The notes beneath the pieces were generated by a model, which did not search any database, was not told where the DNA came from, and saw only the letters and a program-made list of their open reading frames with translations. Positions 1 to 5,156 of a DNA stretch of 13,543 nt are shown piece after piece (within the stretch, counting starts at the first letter, position 1; the number at the start of each line of letters is the position of its first letter). Origin of the DNA: Candidatus Nomurabacteria bacterium (lineage in GTDB: Bacteria; Patescibacteriota; Minisyncoccia; Phycocordibacterales; UBA9973). The stretch lies in contig JAIOPY010000022.1 of assembly GCA_021413625.1 (NCBI GenBank), positions 1 through 13,543 of the forward strand, written 5' to 3'. Made by a program: the position numbers and the translations under genes.

Positions 1-183
1 ATGTCTCAACTTTTTAATAATTTAAAAAATGGAGACATTGTTGAAATAGTAGATAAGAAAGACGCTCACCCATCTTCAAAATGGCTAGAGTTTGTGAAAA
101 CTACTATTGCTAGAAAACATATAAAATCTTACCTAGAAAAAAACAGCTTATTGGCTAGACTAAAATCTTTTGGTAAAAGCTAG
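1..183 (+). CDS. RelA/SpoT-family (p)ppGpp synthetase/hydrolase, C-terminal end (5' truncated by window edge)
   Basis: RSH enzymes make and/or degrade the alarmone (p)ppGpp in the cytoplasm. Only the last 60 residues are visible. They match the end of a TGS domain: LKNGDIVEI at residues 8-16, then a His-Pro-Ser and Trp-Leu-x-Phe-Val-Lys-Thr segment (22-34) with a basic helix after it, as in the end of RelA/SpoT TGS domains. The ATG at position 1 is probably an internal Met, because the gene runs off the left edge. The protein stops about 20 residues after the TGS domain, so the helical and ACT/RRM regulatory domains of long RSH proteins are absent, an inference about a short form. It converges on parB: the TAG stop (181-183) overlaps the parB stop within one CTAG. 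Other TGS proteins (ThrRS, Obg-like) are less likely given the segment after the motif. Confidence 0.8.
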   Translation: MSQLFNNLKNGDIVEIVDKKDAHPSSKWLEFVKTTIARKHIKSYLEKNSLLARLKSFGKS

Positions 184-1169
184 AGGCTAAAACTAGACAC
201 ATCATATAACTTAGAATCATCTTCTTTGATTTCATCTTTGGAGCGGTCATCAATAGGAGCCTCGGTAGAGGTGGGTTCTATATTATCACTAGCAACATTT
301 TTAGAAATATAATTTTCCATCATTTCGGTAGGCTTTTTTTCAACTCCAGATTTATTTATTAATTCTAAAATTGAACGCAAATCTTCAGTTGAAAAGAAAT
401 CAATTTTAATCTGCCCACCTAGCTCCTTTCTATCTATATGAACTCGGGTGCATAACTTATCTTGAAATTCTTCTTCCAGTTCTGTTATTTCTGGGTCAGG
501 CATAAACTCTTTCTTGCGAACACGGTCATAAGCAATTTTACGAGCAAGTCTTTCTGCCTCACGCACAGTTATTTTTTTGTATAAAATTTCTTTAAACAAA
601 ACAATTTGCTCTTCGGGATGGTCAGCAAGCATTAAAATAGGTCTAGTATGACCTTCGGTGATTTTACCTTCGGACAAAGCGTTTAAAATTTCCTCTGGTA
701 AAGATAAAATACGAAGAGAATTTGAAACATATTCCCTGCTTCTACCCATTTTTTTAGCGATTTCATTATGAGTAAATTTAAATTCACTAGCTAGGCGAAA
801 AAAGGCGCGAGCTCTATCTACTGCATTTAAATCTTCACGTTGTAGGTTTTCAATAATAGCAAGTTCAAGCTTCATCAGTGAAGTATCTCCAACCCGAATA
901 ATAACTGGAACTTGATTTACTCCAGCAAGTTTAGCTGCGCGAAGTCTGCGCTCACCTGCAATAAGCTCATATTCAGTGGTTAAACCACCTTCTGGTTTTT
1001 CCACCTCTACCCGAGATACAGTAAGTGGCTGTAGAACACCGTATTGTTTTATGGAATCAGACAAATCTTGCAGGCGAACTTCATCAAAGTCTCGTCTTGG
1101 TTGATATGGGTTTGGTTTGACTTTATCAGTGTCAATCCAAAAAACTGAATTGGAATATAGGTTAGACAT
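180..1169 (-). CDS. parB: Chromosome partitioning protein ParB (Spo0J/ParB family)
   Basis: ParB loads on parS sites as a CTP-dependent clamp and works with ParA (and SMC) in chromosome segregation. The 329-aa protein has the family order: an N-terminal ParB/Srx domain with the box II motif GERRLRAA (72-79) and box III motif ENLQREDLN (107-115), both tied to CTP binding; a helix-turn-helix region (about 130-155); and a C-terminal dimerisation-like region (about 225-275). An acidic, low-complexity tail of about 50 residues follows. The start at 1169 is supported by an extended -10 (TGTTAAAAT) ending 6 nt before the ATG, which predicts a leaderless transcript; GGAG lies only 2 nt before the ATG, too close for a normal ribosome binding site. 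No parA is in the window, and no copy of the classical 16-bp parS palindrome was noticed. Confidence 0.93.
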   Translation of the reverse strand: MSNLYSNSVFWIDTDKVKPNPYQPRRDFDEVRLQDLSDSIKQYGVLQPLTVSRVEVEKPEGGLTTEYELIAGERRLRAAKLAGVNQVPVIIRVGDTSLMKLELAIIENLQREDLNAVDRARAFFRLASEFKFTHNEIAKKMGRSREYVSNSLRILSLPEEILNALSEGKITEGHTRPILMLADHPEEQIVLFKEILYKKITVREAERLARKIAYDRVRKKEFMPDPEITELEEEFQDKLCTRVHIDRKELGGQIKIDFFSTEDLRSILELINKSGVEKKPTEMMENYISKNVASDNIEPTSTEAPIDDRSKDEIKEDDSKLYDVSSFSL

Positions 1170-1175
1170 TGCTCC

Positions 1176-1184
1176 ATTTTAACA
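1176..1184 (-). promoter_or_regulatory. Extended -10 promoter of parB (leaderless)
   Basis: On the minus strand TGT is followed by TAAAAT (1181 down to 1176), an extended -10 element (TGn plus a 5/6 match to TATAAT). The hexamer ends 6 nt before the parB ATG, so the expected transcription start is at or next to the A of the start codon. No convincing -35 is seen at 17 nt. Confidence 0.6.
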
Positions 1185-1206
1185 TAAAATTTTTTAGAAC
1201 AAGAGT

Positions 1207-1235
1207 TTGATTTTAAGCAAAATTTGGGATAAGAT
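1207..1235 (+). promoter_or_regulatory. Possible promoter of tRNA-Leu/murA
   Basis: TTGATT (1207-1212, 4/6 to TTGACA) is separated by 17 nt from TAAGAT (1230-1235, 4/6 to TATAAT). Transcription would begin near 1242, giving an 85-nt leader before tRNA-Leu. The match is weak and the region AT-rich, so this is a best guess for the divergent transcript. Confidence 0.3.
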
Positions 1236-1237
1236 GT

Positions 1238-1285
1238 GGAAACGCCTCCGATCGCTTGCTCGTTGGAACTCGCATCAGCGATTCC
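1238..1285 (+). other. GC-rich pocket with hairpin in the tRNA-Leu leader
   Basis: These 48 bases are about 58% GC, unlike their AT-rich surroundings. They hold an inverted repeat: GATCGCT at 1250-1256 pairs with AGCGATT at 1277-1283 (one G-U pair), and TGC/GCA continues the stem inside after a 2-nt bulge. The pocket lies between parB and tRNA-Leu. Its role is unknown; a structured 5' leader is one possibility. Confidence 0.35.
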
Positions 1286-1302
1286 TAAAGAAAAAGGATT
1301 GG

Positions 1303-1330
1303 GGGCAAAGCAAAGCAGTTTACTTTGCCC
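1303..1330 (+). other. Leader hairpin overlapping the tRNA-Leu 5' end
   Basis: GGGCAAAG (1303-1310) is perfectly complementary to CTTTGCCC (1323-1330) across a 12-nt loop. The right arm includes the first four bases of the mature tRNA (GCCC, 1327-1330), so this 8-bp hairpin and the tRNA acceptor stem are mutually exclusive. It could affect folding or RNase P cleavage; that role is inferred. Confidence 0.45.
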
Positions 1331-1410
1331 AGGTGGCGGAATTGGTAGACGCGATAGACTCAAAATCTATTGATGGCAACATCATGAGAGTTCGATTCTC
1401 TCCCTGGGCA
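1327..1410 (+). tRNA. tRNA-Leu (anticodon CAA)
   Basis: Full class II cloverleaf of 84 nt. Acceptor GCCCAGG (1327-1333) pairs with CCTGGGC (1403-1409), with discriminator A at 1410. The anticodon stem is 1354-1358/1366-1370 around loop CTCAAAA, giving anticodon CAA (1361-1363) for UUG codons. The long variable arm is TGATG/CATCA closed by a GCAA tetraloop (1371-1384). The T arm is GAGAG/CTCTC around TTCGATT. CCA is not encoded. murA starts 6 nt after the 3' end, so the two are surely cotranscribed. Confidence 0.96.
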
Positions 1411-1416
1411 CATTTT

Positions 1417-2736
1417 ATGAAAGAATTTAAGACGACAATAGAAAATTTTGAAATAGAAGGTGGCAGAAAACTTTCTGGCTCAATTGTAACCAACACTTCT
1501 AAAAATGGCTCGGTGGGCCTTTTGTGCGCATCTTTAATCAATAAAGGTAAAACTACTTTACATGGAATCTCTAGAATAGAGGAAGTTTATAGAGTGATAG
1601 AAGTATTAGAAAGTATTGGAGTAAAAATAAAATGGATTGATACCCACTCTTTAGAGATAGTTCCTCCAGAGATAATAAATATGGCTAAGTTAGACAATGA
1701 AGCCGCAATAAAAACCAGAAGCATAATCATGTTTGCTGGACCACTACTGAGCCAACTTAATTCATTTTCTCTACCACACGCCCAAGGTTGCAAGTTAGGC
1801 AAAAGAACAGTTAGCGCTCATATCTATGGTTTAGAAGAGCTTGGAGTAAAAACAAAAGTTAGCAATCAAAATTATGAATTAAGTTACAAAAAACTTAAAC
1901 CTGCTCAAGTAATAATGTATGAGTCCAGTGATACCGCTTGTGAAAATATATTAACTACCGCGGCATTGATACCTGGAAAAACCACCATAAAATTTGCTAG
2001 TGCAAATTATATGGTACAAGAAATTTGTTTTTTCTTAAAAAAATTAGGAGTTAGGGTAGAAGGCACTGGGACTAGCACTCTAGTTATCCATGGCGTAGAA
2101 GAAATAAATCAAGATGTAGAATACTGGAATAGTGAGGACCCAATAGAAGCCATGATGTGGATTACTGCGGCTATCGCCACAGATTCAAAGCTAGAAATAA
2201 AAAAGTGTCCTATAGAATTTTTAGAGCTTGAGCTCTATAAGCTTGAGAAAATGAAACTTAAATATAAAATCTTAAAAAATTATAAATCAAATAATGGAGA
2301 AACTAACCTAGTAGATATTTTAATTCTACCTTCTAAATTAAAAGCTCTTGAGGATAAAATAGAGGCGCATCCATACCCTGCAATAAACATAGACAACTTA
2401 CCTTTCTTTGGGCTTATCGCAGCTTGCGCTGAAGGACAAACTCTTATTCATGATTGGATTTATGAAAATCGCGCTATTTATCTAACAGAATTAAACAAAC
2501 TTGGCGCAAATGTGCTCCTTGCTGACCAACACAGAGTTTTTGTGGTTGGAAAAACTGAATGGAAACCCGCAGAAGTGTCTTGCCCCCCTGCGCTACGTCC
2601 ATCTGTAGTTATAATGCTTGCAATGCTTGTAGGTAAAGGCAAATCAACTCTAAAAAATGTATATATGATTAAACGCGGATACGAAGATATCGTCCAAAGA
2701 TTCAACAGTATTGGCGCTAAAATAAAATCCGTCTAA
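1417..2736 (+). CDS. murA: UDP-N-acetylglucosamine 1-carboxyvinyltransferase (MurA), divergent
   Basis: MurA transfers enolpyruvyl from PEP to UDP-GlcNAc, the first committed step of peptidoglycan synthesis in the cytoplasm. The 439-aa protein has the two-lobed EPSP-synthase fold pattern. Visible family positions are Lys29-Asn30 (the KN pair of the substrate site), a TRS...GPLL segment (100-111), the active-site loop HAQGCKLGKR with the catalytic-type Cys125, a DPIEA segment matching the usual DRIEA, and near the C-terminus an LRPS segment plus a MIKRGYED motif. The frame stays open upstream to 1207, but that stretch runs through tRNA-Leu; the true start is the ATG at 1417, 6 nt after the tRNA, with no room for a ribosome binding site. 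Several normally invariant positions differ (Arg after Asp in DRIEA is Pro), so it is a distant member. miaA follows after 1 nt. Confidence 0.88.
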   Translation: MKEFKTTIENFEIEGGRKLSGSIVTNTSKNGSVGLLCASLINKGKTTLHGISRIEEVYRVIEVLESIGVKIKWIDTHSLEIVPPEIINMAKLDNEAAIKTRSIIMFAGPLLSQLNSFSLPHAQGCKLGKRTVSAHIYGLEELGVKTKVSNQNYELSYKKLKPAQVIMYESSDTACENILTTAALIPGKTTIKFASANYMVQEICFFLKKLGVRVEGTGTSTLVIHGVEEINQDVEYWNSEDPIEAMMWITAAIATDSKLEIKKCPIEFLELELYKLEKMKLKYKILKNYKSNNGETNLVDILILPSKLKALEDKIEAHPYPAINIDNLPFFGLIAACAEGQTLIHDWIYENRAIYLTELNKLGANVLLADQHRVFVVGKTEWKPAEVSCPPALRPSVVIMLAMLVGKGKSTLKNVYMIKRGYEDIVQRFNSIGAKIKSV

Positions 2737-2737
2737 A

Positions 2738-3532
2738 ATGAATAAAGTAATTGTGATTCTAGGACAAACTGCTACTGGTAAAAGCGACTTGGCAGTAAAA
2801 ATCGCCAAACTTGTAAATGGTGAAGTTATCTCTGCGGATTCTAGACAAGTTTATATTGGGCTTGATATTGGTACTGGCAAAATCACAACAAAAGAAATGC
2901 AGGGCATACCTCATCACCTATTAAGTGTGGTAAAAACAAAAAATAAATTCTCGGTCGGAGAATATAAAAAACTAGCTGAAGAAAAGATAGAAGAAATAAT
3001 TTCACGTAGCAAAACTCCAATAATTTGTGGTGGCACAGGTTTTTATATTGATGCAGTTACGCGTGGAATGATATTGCCTGATGTGCCTCCTAACCTTAAG
3101 CTAAGAAAAAATTTAGATAAAAAATCAAACACCGAGCTATTTAAAATGTTAAAAAAACTAGATAATAAAAGAGCTCAAAATATAGATAAAAATAACAAAG
3201 TACGTCTAATACGAGCCATAGAGATAGCCAAAATTTTGGGTAAGGTGCCAGAATTAGTTGAAATTAAACCAAACTATAAGTTTATAAAAATTGGACTATA
3301 CTTACCTACTCCTAAACTACAAAAAAGTGTTGAAGCGAGAGTTAAAAAAATGTTTAAGAACGGTTTATTGAAAGAAATTTTTGAATACAACGAACCAACT
3401 GAAGATAAAGTAATAAAAGAAACTATAAAGTATGCAAAACGACAAATGACTTGGTTTAAACGTGATAAAAAAATCAAATGGTTTGACTCATCTAAACTTA
3501 AAACAAAAGAAGTGTTAAAATTTTTTAACTAG
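2738..3532 (+). CDS. miaA: tRNA dimethylallyltransferase (MiaA), short form
   Basis: MiaA adds a dimethylallyl group to A37 of tRNAs reading UNN codons, a group that includes the tRNA-Leu(CAA) and tRNA-Trp encoded nearby. The sequence has the P-loop GQTATGKS (9-16), DSRQVY (34-39), GGTGFY (98-103), the NNKVRLIRAIEI segment (152-163) and the C-terminal YAKRQMTWF motif (232-240). At 264 aa it is shorter than the usual 300 or so. The gap lies between residues about 215 and 230, where the family normally has an IGYxE...YL.G segment; it is missing here, with the reading frame intact. The gene follows murA with a 1-nt gap (TAA, A, ATG), so translation is probably coupled. Its last 18 bases overlap the end of the convergent HAD gene, within an AT-rich inverted repeat at 3514-3529. 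Confidence 0.9.
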   Translation: MNKVIVILGQTATGKSDLAVKIAKLVNGEVISADSRQVYIGLDIGTGKITTKEMQGIPHHLLSVVKTKNKFSVGEYKKLAEEKIEEIISRSKTPIICGGTGFYIDAVTRGMILPDVPPNLKLRKNLDKKSNTELFKMLKKLDNKRAQNIDKNNKVRLIRAIEIAKILGKVPELVEIKPNYKFIKIGLYLPTPKLQKSVEARVKKMFKNGLLKEIFEYNEPTEDKVIKETIKYAKRQMTWFKRDKKIKWFDSSKLKTKEVLKFFN

Positions 3533-4141
3533 GTCTATTAATTCTAGAAAACTATTAATAGAAGCATCGGCTTCTTCAATAACACCACTGCCAAAACTTA
3601 CTGCTTTCATACCAGCCGCTTTAGCAGCAATAGCATCTGTACGCATGTCCCCCACATATACTATTTCTTCTGGCAAAAGGTTTAATCTGCTAGCAACTAA
3701 AAACAAAGGTTCGGGATGAGGTTTATGATTTTCTGTATCTTCATAAGAAACTAAAATTTTAAAATACTTTTCTAGGGGTGTAAGCTGGGGCATTTTATAC
3801 ACATGAGCACCCAAACGACTAGTAGTTATACCTAAAACGAATTCTTTGCTTAAAACTTCTAAAGTTTCTTCTAACCCATCTGGTGTTTTAACAAGGTGAG
3901 TTGGATAAGGCACATGTCTTTCTTTACCTGCCTGCCAAATTTTTTCAATTTCCTCTTCAGATTCTAATTTAGAGAAAGTTTTAATAATATCTTTCATATT
4001 AGAACCAAAATGCTCTCTGTATTCCTCTCTAGTTGGCGGAGTATGCCCAAATTTAGTAAAAAGGTCATTGAAAAATTTAAAATTCCCCTCAAAGGAATCT
4101 ATAAGAACTCCATCTACATCAAAAATTACTGCTTTAATCAT
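3515..4141 (-). CDS. HAD-superfamily hydrolase (phosphoglycolate phosphatase-like)
   Basis: A 208-aa HAD phosphatase, cytoplasmic. All four motifs are present: motif I DVDGVLID with nucleophile Asp8 and acid Asp10; motif II Thr-Thr-Ser (106-108); motif III Lys140 in HKPHPEP; motif IV GDMRTD with Asp165 and Asp169. A helical cap lies between about 15 and 85, as in the phosphoglycolate phosphatase/beta-phosphoglucomutase type (subclass I). The substrate cannot be read from the sequence; phosphoglycolate, pyrophosphate or a nucleotide are all possible. Its ATG overlaps the stop of the upstream VUT gene by one base (TAATG), so it depended on that gene for translation, yet it looks intact. Its 3' end overlaps miaA by 18 bp on the other strand. 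Confidence 0.87.
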   Translation of the reverse strand: MIKAVIFDVDGVLIDSFEGNFKFFNDLFTKFGHTPPTREEYREHFGSNMKDIIKTFSKLESEEEIEKIWQAGKERHVPYPTHLVKTPDGLEETLEVLSKEFVLGITTSRLGAHVYKMPQLTPLEKYFKILVSYEDTENHKPHPEPLFLVASRLNLLPEEIVYVGDMRTDAIAAKAAGMKAVSFGSGVIEEADASINSFLELIDLVKKF

Positions 4142-4760
4142 TACACCTTAAAAGGGTTAAAGTTTGTGTCTTTATCATAATAATCTTCCCCTTCTTTTGT
4201 TTTCAAGAATTTTACAACTTTATAAGTAATTGGAGTAAACAATATCTCCACCGCGCTCTTAAATAAATAATTTGAAATTATTAGTGTAAAAAGAAGAGAG
4301 CTAGGCAGTATGCCCCAGAAAGCTATTAAGATAAACAAAGCGCTATCTACCAATTCCCCAACTAAAGTGGAGCCTATGGTTCTACTCCAAAGCCATTTGC
4401 CTTCAGTCCAAATTTTCATTTTTGCTAAGATAAAAGAATTAGAAAAAGCGCCAAAGAAATAAGCAATAAGACTTGCAGTAACTATTCTGCTGCGGGAGGC
4501 AATTTACCAACTACGATAAAGACCAAGGACATTAAAAATGCCATAAAAAAACCTAACCAAATCACACTTCGGGACTTTTTATAACCATAAACTTCAGTCA
4601 AAATATCTCCGAAAATATAAGAAAGTGGAAAAAGCAAAGTTCCGCCGTCAAACACGAACCACTTTAAATCAACTATCTTTGTTGAAGCAACGTTAGAAAT
4701 AAGTAAAACTGAAACAAAAAATACACTAATCGCGCCTAAATATTTATAATTTTTATCCAT
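4141..4760 (-). pseudogene. VUT family (YhhQ-like) queuosine-precursor transporter, broken by an out-of-frame deletion
   Basis: YhhQ/VUT proteins are membrane transporters of queuosine precursors. The first frame (start 4760, stop 4482; 92 aa) gives the normal N-terminus: two hydrophobic segments, FDGGTLLFPLSYIFGDILTE, and ends at LPPAA-Glu-stop. The second frame resumes at once with Ile-Val-Thr-Ala-Ser-Leu-Ile-Ala-Tyr and carries the rest of the family, KIWTEGKWLW, RTIGSTLVGE and a C-terminus ending NFNPFKV at 4141. About 17 residues usually lie between PPAA and the Ile-Val, and they are gone. The loss is not a multiple of three, so the halves are out of frame near 4483-4488. The start at 4760 is 3 nt past tRNA-Trp; an upstream ATG in frame lies inside the tRNA and is rejected. 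A programmed frameshift would not restore the missing residues; an assembly error remains possible. Confidence 0.75.
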
Positions 4761-4763
4761 ATG

Positions 4764-4834
4764 CGGGCGATGAGGGAATCGAACCCCCGACATCGGTTTT
4801 GGAGACCGAAGTTATACCACTTAACTAATCGCCC
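4764..4834 (-). tRNA. tRNA-Trp (anticodon CCA)
   Basis: A 71-nt cloverleaf on the minus strand. Acceptor GGGCGAT (4834-4828) pairs with ATCGCCC (4771-4765), with discriminator G (4764), as usual for bacterial tRNA-Trp. The D stem is GTTA/TAAC, the anticodon arm TCGGT-CTCCAAA-ACCGA gives CCA, and the T arm is GGGGG-TTCGATT-CCCTC with one G-U pair. A complete CCA end is not encoded. It follows rpmG, a linkage seen in many bacteria, and is followed after 3 nt by the broken VUT gene. Confidence 0.96.
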
Positions 4835-4860
4835 ATATCCCAGCCCGAAGGCTGGAATAT
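4835..4860 (-). other. UUCG hairpin abutting the tRNA-Trp 5' end
   Basis: On the minus strand ATATTCCAGCC, loop TTCG, GGCTGGGATAT forms an 11-bp stem with one G-U pair and a C(UUCG)G extra-stable tetraloop. The base of the stem touches the first base of mature tRNA-Trp (4834), exactly at the RNase P site. There is no T-tract, so it is not a standard terminator; a processing or leader structure is more likely (inference). Confidence 0.6.
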
Positions 4861-4901
4861 TGAAATGTGCAATAATAATTAACACATCTCAAGAGGAACA
4901 T

Positions 4902-4921
4902 GCAGTAAAACTTTTTACTGC
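4902..4921 (-). other. Hairpin downstream of rpmG
   Basis: GCAGTAAA and TTTACTGC flank a 4-nt loop (at most 9 bp per arm). It lies 36 nt past the rpmG stop in the rpmG-tRNA-Trp gap. It may be an attenuator or weak terminator; no separate T-tract follows on the minus strand. The rest of 4861-4957 shows only a 5-bp ATGTG/CACAT inverted repeat and no gene. Confidence 0.35.
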
Positions 4922-4957
4922 TTAAGTATTGTAGCAAAATAAAAGAGGATTTAAAAA

Positions 4958-5116
4958 TTACTTCTTAATTTCCTTATGCTTGGTCTTTTTCTTACACCAT
5001 TTACAAAATTTATTGAGCTCAATCTTTTTAGTGACGAGTTTCTTGTTTTTACTGGACCAGTAATTTATGCGCTTACAAGTTCCGCAAGCAAGTTTTATAA
5101 GTCTATCTTGTGACAT
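4958..5116 (-). CDS. rpmG: 50S ribosomal protein bL33
   Basis: A 52-aa basic protein of the large ribosomal subunit. It starts MSQDRLIKLACGTCKRINYW and ends with a Lys-rich tail. Zinc-binding type CxxC pairs are present, Cys11/Cys14 and Cys38/Cys41, so this is the C+ form of bL33. Length, the Asn-Tyr-Trp segment and the Lys-Lys-Ile-Glu-Leu-Asn-Lys-Phe-Cys stretch match the family. The ATG at 5116 is supported by the homologous N-terminus and by a -10-like TACTAT ending 6 nt upstream, which again predicts a leaderless mRNA. tRNA-Trp follows about 120 nt downstream on the same strand. In many bacteria rpmG and trnW precede secE-nusG; here a transporter and a HAD gene take that place. Confidence 0.93.
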   Translation of the reverse strand: MSQDRLIKLACGTCKRINYWSSKNKKLVTKKIELNKFCKWCKKKTKHKEIKK

Positions 5117-5122
5117 GGCTAT

Positions 5123-5151
5123 ATAGTAGTATAAAAAGCCTTATAATGCAA
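5123..5151 (-). promoter_or_regulatory. Promoter of rpmG
   Basis: Minus strand: TTGCAT (5151-5146), a 17-nt spacer, then TACTAT (5128-5123), ending 6 nt before the rpmG ATG. The hexamer matches are only moderate; the spacing and the leaderless geometry shared with other genes here are the main support. Confidence 0.4.
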
Positions 5152-5156
5152 CTGCT

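Noticed and set aside
1207..1416. N-terminal extension of murA by 70 codons
   Set aside because: The open frame runs through tRNA-Leu; MurA homology begins only at the ATG at 1417.
4761..4793. Upstream ATG for the VUT gene
   Set aside because: It lies inside tRNA-Trp on the same strand; family homology starts at MDKNYKYLG (4760).
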